The position numbers and the translations under genes are program-made. A DNA stretch of 60,465 nt. It comes from Clostridiales bacterium. Lineage in GTDB: Bacteria; Bacillota; Clostridia; Christensenellales; UBA1242. The stretch covers positions 1 through 60,465 of the forward strand of contig SVHX01000007.1 of assembly GCA_015055665.1 (NCBI GenBank), written 5' to 3'. The notes under the pieces are model-generated. The model was not told the origin of the DNA. It searched no databases and saw nothing but the letters and a program-made list of their open reading frames with translations. Below are positions 17,689 through 26,667 of this stretch, piece by piece (positions within the stretch are counted from its first letter, which is position 1; every line of letters begins with the position of its first letter).

Positions 17689-18576
17689 TTATAAATCTTG
17701 TTGATTATAACCCATTGCTTTGACAGACGAATCTTTTTGACGCCAATCTTCCTTAACTTTGACAAAAAGTTTAAGCATTACATGGTTATCAACTAGTTTC
17801 TCAATATCTCTACGACTTCTGATACCGATATTTTTGAGCATTGTTCCATTTTTGCCAATAACGATTTGTTTGTGAGTTGACTTCTCTACAATTATATCCG
17901 CATCAATTTCGACAAGGTCTTCGCCTTCTTCGAATCTCGCTATCTCAATAGCAATACCATGAGGAAGTTCATCCTGAAGCAACCAAAGAGCCTTCTCTCT
18001 AATAGTTTCGGCAACTATAAACTTAACTGACTGATCAGTATAGATATCATCATCATAATATTTAACATCATCAGTTAGATAAGACTTAATTACTTTAATT
18101 AGCTCATCAATATTCTTGCCTTTCATTGCAGATACAGGAACAATATCCTTAATCCCCTCAAGGCTATTACACTTGTTAAGTTCTGGATAGATCTTCTCGT
18201 AGGTTGTGTCATCCATTTTGTTAACCACAAGAATTACATTTTTCGCGTGCTTTGTATGTTTGTTAAGAGTATCAATAACATTATCGCTAAATTTCTTGGT
18301 AGCATCAAGCACATATACAATAACATCAACATCTTTACTTGCAGTAGTTATTGCTTTGTTCATGTAATCATCAAGTTTGTTGTGACTATTATGTATACCA
18401 GGAGTGTCTATAAAAACAATCTGGCTTTCTTCATCATTGTATATTCCTAGTATTTTATTTCTTGTAGTCTGAGGCTTCGGCGACACAATCGAAACTTTTT
18501 CTTTAAGAATAGCGTTAAGTAATGTGCTTTTGCCAACATTTGGTTGCCCTAGAATTGCCACAAATCCAGTCTTCAT
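17689..18576 (-). CDS. era: GTPase Era
   Basis: Era is an essential GTPase that binds the 3' end of 16S rRNA during 30S assembly. The 295-residue protein has G1 GQPNVGKST (residues 10-18), G3 DTPG, G4 NKMD, G5 SAMKG, and a C-terminal KH domain with IVIGKNGTMLKNIG. Its ATG overlaps the ybeY stop as TAATG; the two proteins act in the same ribosome maturation pathway. Confidence 0.96.
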   Translation of the reverse strand: MKTGFVAILGQPNVGKSTLLNAILKEKVSIVSPKPQTTRNKILGIYNDEESQIVFIDTPGIHNSHNKLDDYMNKAITTASKDVDVIVYVLDATKKFSDNVIDTLNKHTKHAKNVILVVNKMDDTTYEKIYPELNKCNSLEGIKDIVPVSAMKGKNIDELIKVIKSYLTDDVKYYDDDIYTDQSVKFIVAETIREKALWLLQDELPHGIAIEIARFEEGEDLVEIDADIIVEKSTHKQIVIGKNGTMLKNIGIRSRRDIEKLVDNHVMLKLFVKVKEDWRQKDSSVKAMGYNQQDL

Positions 18577-19088
18577 TATTTTCTCTCCAAATTAATGTGC
18601 TTTAGTATTTTTTCTTCCATTTCTCTCATATGTCTTTTGTCTTCTTCCAATATATGATCATAACCGAGAAGGTGTAGCAATCCATGAACTGCCATATACA
18701 CCATTTCTCTCTCCATGGAGTTGCCATATTCTTTTGCTTGTTTCTTAACAACTTTCTTGCAGATACATATATCTCCAAGCATTATGTTATTAGTATCTAG
18801 ATTAATATCATTAGGATAATTTGCCTTAGTGATACGATTAGCAATTAGTTGTTCGTTCTCAACACCATATTCCAATAGATTTGGAAATGACAACACATCA
18901 GTTATTCGATCTTTGTTCCTATGCTCACGATTAAGAATTCTAATCTGCCTACCCGAAACATACGATAGATTAACTTCCACATCTTTGCATGGTACTTTAA
19001 GCATTTTGATTGCATATTCATATGCTTCTGTAATCAAACCATTGTATTGGGCATATCCTCTATCTTTACTAAAATTAATTAACATCAT
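18576..19088 (-). CDS. ybeY: Endoribonuclease YbeY
   Basis: YbeY is a zinc-dependent RNase for 16S rRNA 3' end maturation and rRNA quality control. The 170-residue protein carries the HGLLHLLGYDH metal site (about residues 135-145) and the NREHRNKDRITDVLSFP strand. The start has two adjacent ATG codons; the second, at 19085, has the better spacing from GAGG. It is coupled to era downstream. Confidence 0.94.
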   Translation of the reverse strand: MMLINFSKDRGYAQYNGLITEAYEYAIKMLKVPCKDVEVNLSYVSGRQIRILNREHRNKDRITDVLSFPNLLEYGVENEQLIANRITKANYPNDINLDTNNIMLGDICICKKVVKKQAKEYGNSMEREMVYMAVHGLLHLLGYDHILEEDKRHMREMEEKILKHINLERK

Positions 19089-19143
19089 AGTCCTCGTAAT
19101 TTGTTTTTCTCAGTTTAGCAAAATAGAAAGATTTAGTCAATAA

Positions 19144-20280
19144 TTAATTATGCAATTGATATCGAAATCTCATTTCGGTAGTAAGACACACAGATACTAT
19201 ATATCCACCATCAATTGGCACAACCCCCACTTCTTCATCTAATACTTGCACACTTTCAGGCACTTGACGGTACACATCATCTTTTAGTCTTGTTATAGCC
19301 TCCTGCTTTGATGATTCGATATCTTTGGTCACTTCAACCTCTTCCACTTGATACGCATATACCTTGGATATCTTAATAGGCAGAAGAATACTCGTTACAT
19401 CACAATTTACCGACTGTAATTCATACTGCGAATATAATACATCATAATCAGATCGGTATATTTCATTACTTCCTAAACTAACAATAACACTAACCAACGA
19501 ATACTCGCCAGTTCTTTGCATCACCAATTCTTTTTCTAATACCTCAACAGACTCCGTAAAATATACACTTGCAATTATATCTGCACATGGAGCAACATAT
19601 ACTTTGTTCTCTCCCTTTTGGTAATAAGGCTCTACCAAAACATCTCCCTTATAGACAATATCTCCAGATTCAACCATTTGAGTGCCAGAATACACCGAAA
19701 TAGATTTGATAACCATATTATAATCGGCAGTAATTGGTGCGTATGTGTCCGAAATATCCGGCAAACTTTCCTTCACACTAACAACCAAGCTATTACCTTT
19801 CGTAATTATGCTAACCAGCGAAAAGTCAAATTCTCTTGCCAAACCATCTTCCAACTGGCTAATATCATAATTTATTTTGGATAACTTATTAACACCTTGA
19901 GATTCTAAATAGTCAATAACAGCCGACTTGTCCATATTTTCTAACCCCAACACGTGTACTTGTAGTAATCTATTATTAAGTACCAATATTAAGACAAATC
20001 CAATACACAACCCTATTATTAAACCAATTCTAGCTAGACACCAAGTAAGCAATTTCCTTCTTCCTCCATACCCAACTAGTTCATGAGGATAAAAGGACAT
20101 ATCCAACCCTTTCCATATCTTATAGTCCTTCTCTGACAACCCAAATTGCAGACCATCCCGCCCCTTGACAATGTTATTAAGAGTTAACCCATGACCTCTA
20201 CACACATTAATAAAGTTATTAGGATTGCTACCAGAATATTTTATAATATAATTGTTATTTAGATTTTTCTTTTTTGCCAT
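19144..20280 (-). CDS. yqfD: Sporulation protein YqfD
   Basis: YqfD is a sigma-E regulon membrane protein, required for sporulation in Bacillus but of unknown activity. The 378-residue product has a basic N-terminal domain and one membrane segment (about residues 80-102, IGLIIGLCIGFVLILVLNN). A large extracytoplasmic beta-rich part follows. The ATG at 20280 has GGAGG five bases upstream and overlaps the yqfC 3' end by 26 nt; an upstream in-frame start lies deeper in yqfC without a site. The order yqfC-yqfD is conserved. Confidence 0.9.
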   Translation of the reverse strand: MAKKKNLNNNYIIKYSGSNPNNFINVCRGHGLTLNNIVKGRDGLQFGLSEKDYKIWKGLDMSFYPHELVGYGGRRKLLTWCLARIGLIIGLCIGFVLILVLNNRLLQVHVLGLENMDKSAVIDYLESQGVNKLSKINYDISQLEDGLAREFDFSLVSIITKGNSLVVSVKESLPDISDTYAPITADYNMVIKSISVYSGTQMVESGDIVYKGDVLVEPYYQKGENKVYVAPCADIIASVYFTESVEVLEKELVMQRTGEYSLVSVIVSLGSNEIYRSDYDVLYSQYELQSVNCDVTSILLPIKISKVYAYQVEEVEVTKDIESSKQEAITRLKDDVYRQVPESVQVLDEEVGVVPIDGGYIVSVCLTTEMRFRYQLHN

Positions 20281-20548
20281 TAACACCTCCGCGAGAAATA
20301 CTAATAATTTCACCGCTTACAATCATCTCTCCTTTGTTAATCTGCCTAAGGACAAGATTATCACCCACAACCTCAATAGCACCATAGGCAGTGGAGATTA
20401 CAATTCTATCAGTATTGTAATCAACTAGCTTGCGATAATTGCAAATATAAAGAGATCCTATTCCAATCCATATTATCTTAAAATCTTTGGAAATTTCTCC
20501 AAATGGGAGTTTGCACGTATCAACAATCTCTTGGATAAAGTTATTCAT
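20255..20548 (-). CDS. yqfC: Sporulation protein YqfC
   Basis: A 97-residue YabP/YqfC family protein with the expected beta-strand pattern (YKLPFGEI-like start, IVISTAYGAIEVVGDNLVLRQI, MIVSGEIISI). Members are sigma-E controlled and used with YqfD. GAGAGGA precedes the ATG. Overlap with yqfD suggests tight co-expression. Confidence 0.88.
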   Translation of the reverse strand: MNNFIQEIVDTCKLPFGEISKDFKIIWIGIGSLYICNYRKLVDYNTDRIVISTAYGAIEVVGDNLVLRQINKGEMIVSGEIISISRGGVNGKKEKSK

Positions 20549-20638
20549 ATCTTCCTCTCAACGACTAGACATATTACTATTCTAAACAATAATCTATATG
20601 CATTAATACCAACTATTATCACTATTTATGGTTAGTAT

Positions 20639-20673
20639 AAAAAAGCGAGATGCTAGAAAAACCTAACACCTCG
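20639..20673 (-). terminator. Terminator of the gene at 20701-21321
   Basis: On the minus strand an 11-bp stem (CGAGGTGTTAG with CTAGCATCTCG, two G-U pairs) is followed by a T run. It separates this gene from yqfC. Confidence 0.8.
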
Positions 20674-20700
20674 ACAATAGTCTTGACATTACTAAAGACA

Positions 20701-21321
20701 CTACATCTTCTGAATAATGTTCTCTATTATAAGAAGTTTCATTTCGCGAGAAAGACCTTCAAACTCTTCTAGTAATTTCTCACGCTTTTCGTTGTTTTGT
20801 GATGTCATCTGGTTTATTCGATCATAAAGAGCGTTTTTCGTAACACTAGAATTATCTTCTTTGACTCTAATCTTAACATCACGGTCTTTTATCTTCGAAA
20901 ACTCTTCATTACTAATAAATGATTCCGACACCTTCTTAGGCTCGACAACATCAATTGCAGTCGGACTATCAACGAATCTATCGTACAAATAATTATTACA
21001 CCCGCCCCCTCCTGTGACGGTTGGAGCTTGCATATTAGCATACGGACAAGTATAACTATTTCCACAACCAGAATTGTTTGTCTGCTCGGCTTTTTTATCT
21101 TTGTCCTTATCTTCTTTAACCGTAGCAGTTTCTTCTTTCTTTATTTCCTTCTTAACTTCTTTGACAACTTCCTTTTTTGATTTGGACGATCCTCCCGGAG
21201 CTGGGAGAGATTCTAGAAACAGACCTAATTTCATTAGTACTAGTGCTACAACAAACGCCGCAGCGACCACTAGTATAATCTCATAAGGAGTGTCAATTAC
21301 ACTGTTTGCGGTTATTAACAT
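20701..21321 (-). CDS. Hypothetical single-pass membrane protein with Lys/Glu linker
   Basis: No family recognised. The 206-residue protein has one N-terminal membrane segment (residues 14-36) and a strongly charged Lys/Glu/Asp linker (about 45-80). A small Cys/Gly segment (GCGNSYTCPY) and a GGGG stretch follow, then a helical C-terminal half rich in Lys and Glu. The bulk is probably cytoplasmic. It sits between floA and yqfC, where the usual clostridial order has them adjacent, and has its own terminator. A link to the FloA membrane domain is only positional. Confidence 0.65.
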   Translation of the reverse strand: MLITANSVIDTPYEIILVVAAAFVVALVLMKLGLFLESLPAPGGSSKSKKEVVKEVKKEIKKEETATVKEDKDKDKKAEQTNNSGCGNSYTCPYANMQAPTVTGGGGCNNYLYDRFVDSPTAIDVVEPKKVSESFISNEEFSKIKDRDVKIRVKEDNSSVTKNALYDRINQMTSQNNEKREKLLEEFEGLSREMKLLIIENIIQKM

Positions 21322-21478
21322 AATATCACCTTAATTTCGTTAAGATAAAGATATATTAATATCACAATCCAGAGCAAAACAAAATCAATTATCTTTTGAT
21401 ACCCGTAGGATTTAATTGGCAATAAGTAGATAATCTAGGATCATGCTACTATTTACCAATAATTAGTATATCATAACC

Positions 21479-22477
21479 TTAACCTTGATTATTTGTTCCA
21501 CCCTTAGAGTCCCCAATAGAATTACGCATGTATGTATCAGCTTGAACATTTTGCATTCTATAATAATCCATTACCCCAATATTGCCAGACTTAAACGCCA
21601 TACTAATAGCCCTAGGTATCTCAGATTGTGCACTAAGAAGCTTAGCTTGCATCTCTTGAGTTTTGGCCTTCATTTCTTGCTCTGCAGCAATCGCCATAGC
21701 CCTACGCTCTTCTGCCCTTGCATTGGCTATCTGAACATCAGCCTCGGCTCTCTCTGCCTGAATCTTAGCACCAACATTACGACCAATATCAACATCAGCA
21801 ATATCAATACTAAGTATCTCAAACGAAGTCCCTTCGTCAAGCCCCTTAGATAAGACATACTTGCTAATACTATCCGGATTCTCTAGTACCATTTGATGAT
21901 TCTTAGACGATCCAACTGCGGTTACAACCCCTTCGCCAACACGAGCAAGGATTGTTTCCTCTCCAGCACCGCCGATAAGCTTCTCAATATCACTGTGCAA
22001 GGTAATTCTTACCTTAACAATCAGCTCTATCCCGTCACCAGCTACAGCAGTAATTGGAGGAGTTGTAATTACAACCGGAGTAACGCAATTCTGAATCGCT
22101 TGCAGAATATCTCTATTGGCAAGATCAATCGCCTTAGCGTTAGCAACACTTAGATTAATCTTAGCACCCTGAGCAATGATAAGAGCCTCTACAATTCGCT
22201 CTACATTACCACCCGCCATATAATGAGTCTCCAAGTCAGATATATTAATCTTGACTCCAGCCTTTGTCGCATTGATATAAGCATTAACTATAAGCTTCAT
22301 ATCAACATTTCTTAGCTTCATACCAACTAATTTGCTGGCAGGCACATGTGCACCACTAAATATCGACTTAAGCCAATATTTAACCGGAACTATGCCCATA
22401 AAAATCGCAATACCGATTATCAGAACAACCGATATCCCAACTCCTATCCAAAGCCCTACTCCTAGCATCAAATTCAT
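21479..22477 (-). CDS. floA: Flotillin-like protein FloA
   Basis: FloA organises ordered membrane microdomains. The 332-residue protein has an N-terminal hairpin membrane segment (about residues 6-30) and the SPFH/YqfA core (MKLRNVDMKLIVNAYI, ITTPPITAVAGDGIELIVKVRIT). A C-terminal Ala/Glu/Arg coiled coil ends it (about 230-290). The start is the ATG at 22477, with AGAGG five bases upstream; a GTG two codons earlier has no site. FloA next to yqfC/yqfD is a conserved arrangement. Confidence 0.95.
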   Translation of the reverse strand: MNLMLGVGLWIGVGISVVLIIGIAIFMGIVPVKYWLKSIFSGAHVPASKLVGMKLRNVDMKLIVNAYINATKAGVKINISDLETHYMAGGNVERIVEALIIAQGAKINLSVANAKAIDLANRDILQAIQNCVTPVVITTPPITAVAGDGIELIVKVRITLHSDIEKLIGGAGEETILARVGEGVVTAVGSSKNHQMVLENPDSISKYVLSKGLDEGTSFEILSIDIADVDIGRNVGAKIQAERAEADVQIANARAEERRAMAIAAEQEMKAKTQEMQAKLLSAQSEIPRAISMAFKSGNIGVMDYYRMQNVQADTYMRNSIGDSKGGTNNQG

Positions 22478-22678
22478 ACTCACCTCTAACCGAACGTAGT
22501 ATTATCAAATTATACTTACTAGACTACTAATTTGACAATAATATTTTATCATACTTTAATACAAAAATAAAGAGTTTTTGTCAAAATGTATATCTATTCT
22601 TATTTGTGCATATTAATAAACACTTAATTAAAATTATTTCGCTATTTAGCACATTTTCTCAAGAACATTATTATGTAT

Positions 22679-22714
22679 AAAAAATCACACTAAAGAGAAT
22701 TTTAGCGTGATTTT
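22679..22714 (-). terminator. Terminator of the secreted protein gene
   Basis: AAAATCAC-CTAAA pairs with TTTAG-GTGATTTT with one mismatch, and a T run follows on the minus strand. Confidence 0.85.
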
Positions 22715-22728
22715 GATTTCAATAATGA

Positions 22729-23538
22729 TTAATCTTCGAACGGAGGTCTTTCTCCAGTATCAAAGAACTTAAATATTTGCTGAGCATTAGAAATTGTATT
22801 TGCTAGCTTATGACCATCTTGATCAGGAATATAATTCTGTATTGCTTGGAACGTAATCTTAACAATACACCTAAAGCCAGAATACGAGCTGTCTACATAG
22901 GTTGGAAATTCGATTGGTGCATCTATAAAGTCCACAACCGCATCACCACCGGTTACCTCAACCTCTTGCATTATCTTGTTGCCTGTCTCTGTTATACCTG
23001 TTTGAGATTGAGATCCTAAGTAATACCAATATGCCTGAGTTTCGCCAGGAGCTGTGTAAATAACCCAGTTATTAGATTGGATTACCGCAGCAATCCTTCC
23101 CTGCATATCGCTAAGCACTTGGTTAGTTTCGCCAATCTCGTTACTATCATTATCGACAAACATAAATTCAATTTTTGCCCTAAGCAAAGGACTCGTTGTT
23201 GATTCAAATACCTTGCAGTTAGCATCAATATAGACATCCATACCAGGAACTAATGTCTGATATCCGTCACCCAACGTAATAATAAGATTGGAAGAATCAA
23301 TGGTGTCCTCTATCGAATCAAAGTTTCCTTCGGTATCAAGTGACTCGTCATGGTCACCTACACCAACTGCCTGAATCTTAACTTTACCAGATAACCCTAC
23401 AATATTAGAGCCCCACTCTCCATCATAGAAAAATGCGAGAGTAAGCGTGCTATTGAGTGCGAAAAATAGGAGTAGCAAAAGTACTATTCCGCTAGAAATT
23501 TTTTGTTTGAAACCAAACGAAAAATTTTTCTTCACCAC
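22729..23538 (-). CDS. Secreted beta-rich protein with SipW-like signal region
   Basis: A 269-residue exported protein with a basic N-terminus, a long hydrophobic core (residues 15-36) and then TLAFFYDGE. The last part resembles the tail of SipW-dependent signal peptides (pattern AYFTD). The body has strands such as LVPGMDVYIDANCKVFES and LLRAKIEFMF, similar in pattern to TasA/camelysin-type extracellular proteins. That family call is inference from pattern, not a firm match. The C-terminus is acidic (GERPPFED). It stands alone between terminators. Confidence 0.6.
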   Translation of the reverse strand: MVKKNFSFGFKQKISSGIVLLLLLFFALNSTLTLAFFYDGEWGSNIVGLSGKVKIQAVGVGDHDESLDTEGNFDSIEDTIDSSNLIITLGDGYQTLVPGMDVYIDANCKVFESTTSPLLRAKIEFMFVDNDSNEIGETNQVLSDMQGRIAAVIQSNNWVIYTAPGETQAYWYYLGSQSQTGITETGNKIMQEVEVTGGDAVVDFIDAPIEFPTYVDSSYSGFRCIVKITFQAIQNYIPDQDGHKLANTISNAQQIFKFFDTGERPPFED

Positions 23539-23713
23539 ACACTCCTCACACTAATTACTTACTATTATTTTACCTAAAAATATATTTTTTTACAAATAAT
23601 ATTATACACTTTTTTTATTTCGATAATTTTATATTATCATCACCCATTGTATCTATCATTACTTAAGTTCTATCATAATACAAATATTAATAAATTTTAC
23701 TGATGTATGACAA

Positions 23714-23746
23714 CAAAAAACCGGCAAGCCATATAAGTTTACCGGT
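23714..23746 (-). terminator. Terminator of the ogg-NYN unit
   Basis: ACCGG pairs with CCGGT around an AT-rich loop, and six T follow on the minus strand, 13 nt past the NYN gene stop. Confidence 0.75.
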
Positions 23747-23758
23747 CGAAAAATCCAA

Positions 23759-24589
23759 TTATAAAGCGTTTTTCATATCATCTACAATGTTCTGTAGCTC
23801 TACGAAGATTTGTCTAATATCAGCGTTCTTGCTATTCAAGCCCTCGCCCTTTCTTGTCTCATCATCAATAAGAACTTCGATATCCTTGATAAGCTCAACT
23901 TTCTTATCAATATCGCTATTATCACTAAAGTCAAGCTCACTGTATCTATCAGTAATATCCTTAAGCATCTCGCTAAGCTGATCGTTGTCGTATACAGTCT
24001 CTTCCTCGTAATAATCCTCTTGAACAGGTGCTGGCTTAGCATATGCCTTAGGTGCAGCAGCTGGCTTAGATGCAGCTGAAGCTTTCTTAGGAGCAGCAGC
24101 CTTCTTAGTTGTAGTAGTAGCCTTCTTACCTCTTGAAGAATATGCCTCTCCTACAATATTAATCTTAGATAGTGTAATGTGACTATCAAACATATGAGCG
24201 TTCATCTCTTGATACTCTGTGTTAACGTCAACAACAGTCTTACCACTACTCTTAAGTTCTACAAGTAGAGGGATAAGGTCACCCTCACCAGCAACAATAC
24301 AATAAGTATCAATTTCTGGCTTAGTATAAACAAGTCTAACGGCATCAACCAAAATACGAGAGTCAAGCTGACTATAACGCTTCTTAAATCTCATAAATGG
24401 TGCAGTTTCGTATCCATATTTAAGGATTACCTCGTTAAGATATAGGTGCTTTCTATCATTGTAACCATAGAACTTACAGTATACAACATCACCCATAGCT
24501 AGTAATTTCTCGTATAATTCGTCAAAAGCCTCAGAGCCAATCTTAACATTATCTACGTCTACTAATAATGCAATCTTCTTTTCTTTCAT
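23759..24589 (-). CDS. NYN domain protein (PIN-like RNase fold)
   Basis: A 276-residue protein. Residues 1-145 form a NYN/LabA-like domain with the acidic residues expected at the metal site (LLVDVDN at 8-14, SRILVDAVR, VAGEGDLIPLL). Such domains are predicted or proven RNases. A low-complexity Ala/Lys/Pro linker (about 155-195) and a C-terminal helical region with LSEMLKDITDRYSELDFSD follow. Its ATG overlaps the ogg stop as ATGA, so it is translated with the DNA glycosylase. The RNA target is unknown. Confidence 0.85.
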   Translation of the reverse strand: MKEKKIALLVDVDNVKIGSEAFDELYEKLLAMGDVVYCKFYGYNDRKHLYLNEVILKYGYETAPFMRFKKRYSQLDSRILVDAVRLVYTKPEIDTYCIVAGEGDLIPLLVELKSSGKTVVDVNTEYQEMNAHMFDSHITLSKINIVGEAYSSRGKKATTTTKKAAAPKKASAASKPAAAPKAYAKPAPVQEDYYEEETVYDNDQLSEMLKDITDRYSELDFSDNSDIDKKVELIKDIEVLIDDETRKGEGLNSKNADIRQIFVELQNIVDDMKNAL

Positions 24590-25431
24590 AACTTTTCTCC
24601 TATTGCGTTCTCACGCGTCATATAAAATAAATATTGTTGTGCATAACCCGAAAGCTCACCAAATTCAGATACAAAGTAATCAGCTATCTTACTAGCATTA
24701 CTCTCGCTAGCACCATAGAGATTATTATAGCACTTGACTACCCACGTATCTGTTGGGAATACATCAGTCTTGCCAAAACCAAATAGTAGTATACAATCAG
24801 CTACCTTCCTGCCCACACCCTTTAATTTCATCAGCTCTTTGCGTGCATCAACGGTTGACATCTTAGCAATCTCATCAATTAAGATTGTGTCCCCCAGCAT
24901 TGCTATAGACTCCAATAAATATTTGTCCCTATAGCCACATTTGATACTCTTAAAGAATTCCAAAGGAATTCTCTTTAGCTGAGTTAGCGTTGGGAAGGCG
25001 TAATAGTCACCCATGTTATCCCCATAACCTTCGCATATCTTCTCAATAATTCCCTTAATTCTAGGTATATTATTATTCTGCGAAATTATAAAGGATATTA
25101 TCATCTCTAGCGGGTCACTACGCAGGATTCTAATCCCACTACCATATTTGATAGCATCCGACATAATTGGGTTTGCTTCCAAACTCGATTTAATTTTAGC
25201 ATAGTTTTTATCAAAATCAAAGTATTTAATAAAGAATTTTTTGTTTTTTGTAAATATTTTCGCGTTACCATTATGACAATATATGTCTGCTTTCTGACCA
25301 GAAGCATATACTGTATAGCCAAAATCCCTTACCTTGAACCTAAATACCTGACCACACTCTAGAGTCTGCTTGACATCAAAGTCGGAGCTATCTACTACCT
25401 CAATATAATCATCATATTCTTTGTAAATCAT
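24586..25431 (-). CDS. ogg: 8-oxoguanine DNA glycosylase, OGG1-type
   Basis: The enzyme excises 8-oxoguanine and nicks the strand. The 281-residue protein has the N-terminal OGG domain (LECGQVFRF), then the helix-hairpin-helix and GPD core LKGVGRKVADCILLFGFGKTDVFPTDTW. The Lys of GRKVADC is the Schiff-base residue and the Asp of PTDTW the catalytic acid. I place the start at ATG 25431; the open frame runs 26 codons further up, but that part lies in the terminator hairpin of the rplU operon. The ribosome site is weak. Confidence 0.92.
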   Translation of the reverse strand: MIYKEYDDYIEVVDSSDFDVKQTLECGQVFRFKVRDFGYTVYASGQKADIYCHNGNAKIFTKNKKFFIKYFDFDKNYAKIKSSLEANPIMSDAIKYGSGIRILRSDPLEMIISFIISQNNNIPRIKGIIEKICEGYGDNMGDYYAFPTLTQLKRIPLEFFKSIKCGYRDKYLLESIAMLGDTILIDEIAKMSTVDARKELMKLKGVGRKVADCILLFGFGKTDVFPTDTWVVKCYNNLYGASESNASKIADYFVSEFGELSGYAQQYLFYMTRENAIGEKL

Positions 25432-25466
25432 ACTAGTCAATCCAATTAATATAAAGTACTCAAAAA

Positions 25467-25506
25467 AATGAAAAACCAACTTCTTAATGTTACTTAAAAA
25501 GTTGGT
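25467..25506 (-). terminator. Terminator of rplU-prp-rpmA
   Basis: ACCAACTT pairs with AAGTTGGT, with T runs after it on the minus strand, 12 nt past the rpmA stop. Confidence 0.8.
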
Positions 25507-25517
25507 CAAAACACCAA

Positions 25518-25796
25518 TTACTCTACAGGGTAAACACTTACTCTTTTCTTGTCCTTGGTTTCGTGTTCAAATTTTACCTTACCATCAGTTGTTGCGAACA
25601 ATGTATAATCTTTACCAACACCTACGTTCTTACCAGCATTGATCTTAGTTCCTCTCTGTCTGATGATAATAGAACCAGCAGATACAACTTGTCCATCTGC
25701 ACATTTAACACCTAAACGCTTGCTACGAGAGTCACGACCGTTCTTAGAAGTACCTTGTCCCTTCTTGTGAGCAAACAATTGAATATTAATAAACAT
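25518..25796 (-). CDS. rpmA: 50S ribosomal protein L27, with cleavable N-terminal extension
   Basis: L27 reaches into the peptidyl transferase centre with its N-terminus. The 92-residue precursor begins MFINIQLF before [14 protein letters not shown]. The short leader ending in QLF, with cleavage before AHKKG, is the substrate of the protease Prp encoded just upstream. This processing is known in Bacillota; without it the N-terminus could not fit the ribosome. The gene overlaps prp by 11 nt. Confidence 0.97.
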   Translation of the reverse strand: MFINIQLFAHKKGQGTSKNGRDSRSKRLGVKCADGQVVSAGSIIIRQRGTKINAGKNVGVGKDYTLFATTDGKVKFEHETKDKKRVSVYPVE

Positions 25797-26127
25797 ACTC
25801 TATTACCTCCATCTTAATATACTTAGGATACCCCTCAACAAGATCTTTAATAGTAACAAATAATGTATCTAGTAGCACACTTGCACCACTTAACTTATCA
25901 CTGCTAAGATCCTTGGGTATCTCAACCTTGATGTACCCCATCTCATCATCACGACTAATAAGTGTGTCTATATTACACACATCTCTTAGCCCTAGAGCTA
26001 TCGACTGCGTAATAGTCGAGATCGAAGCACATAATACATCTTTGCCAGATTCCTCGTATCCAGTATGACCTAGACACTCGAACCCAACCAATCGATTATC
26101 GTATCGAAAAAATTTAATATTAGTCAT
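25786..26127 (-). CDS. prp: Ribosomal-processing cysteine protease Prp
   Basis: Prp removes the N-terminal leader of L27. The 113-residue protein has the catalytic His in GHTGY (about residue 19) and the Cys in DVLCASIST (about residue 31), at the family spacing. It lies between rplU and rpmA, as in other Bacillota whose L27 carries the leader, and its substrate site is intact here. Confidence 0.95.
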   Translation of the reverse strand: MTNIKFFRYDNRLVGFECLGHTGYEESGKDVLCASISTITQSIALGLRDVCNIDTLISRDDEMGYIKVEIPKDLSSDKLSGASVLLDTLFVTIKDLVEGYPKYIKMEVIEYVY

Positions 26128-26128
26128 A

Positions 26129-26434
26129 TTATTTAACCGAAACTATCTTTAATGCTGTGAAAGGTTGTCTATGACCTTGCTTCCTACGATAGTTCTTCTT
26201 AGCCTTGTACTTGAAAACAACAATCTTGTCTTCTTTGCCTTGCTCAAGAACTTCAGCAATAACTTCAGCGGTCTTAACTAATGGATTACCATTAGTAACC
26301 TTGTCCCCATCAACTAGCATCATAACATCAAGATTAATCTTATCGCCTACTTTAGCATCAAGCTTCTCTACGTTAATAATGTCTCCTTGGCTAACTTTGT
26401 ATTGTTTGCCACCAGTTGTAACTATTGCGTACAT
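26129..26434 (-). CDS. rplU: 50S ribosomal protein L21
   Basis: The 101-residue protein shows the full L21 pattern: [27 protein letters not shown], and the C-terminal [18 protein letters not shown] rRNA-binding region. AGGAGG lies before the ATG. It is first in rplU-prp-rpmA, behind a TTGACA promoter and a structured leader. Confidence 0.97.
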   Translation of the reverse strand: MYAIVTTGGKQYKVSQGDIINVEKLDAKVGDKINLDVMMLVDGDKVTNGNPLVKTAEVIAEVLEQGKEDKIVVFKYKAKKNYRRKQGHRQPFTALKIVSVK

Positions 26435-26523
26435 AATTTACCTCCTCTAACCAAACTCACTGTGTAGGTATAAAGCGCCAAATATTGCCCTATTTATAGA
26501 CCTATTCCATGTGGTACTCCTGT
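26435..26523 (-). ncRNA. Structured 5' leader of rplU, candidate L21 leader
   Basis: The transcript leader of about 90 nt has a stem in which AGGTcTATAAA (from 26493-26503) pairs with TTTATACCT (26466-26474), with one bulged base. L21 leaders that control this operon are known in Bacillota. I have not matched the consensus, so the identity is inferred from position. Confidence 0.45.
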
Positions 26524-26552
26524 AATTTAACATATTTTGTCTTATTTGTCAA
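26524..26552 (-). promoter_or_regulatory. Promoter of rplU-prp-rpmA
   Basis: On the minus strand TTGACA (26547-26552), a 17-nt spacer, then TAAATT (26524-26529). Confidence 0.75.
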
Positions 26553-26667
26553 TAACATTTCTCGATTTTTTCTAATTTTTTATATATTGTATATTATTAA
26601 TAACATCACATACGAATAATAACAGCCTCCTCTCCACAAGATAAAATAAAAAAAGGTAGGAATATTC

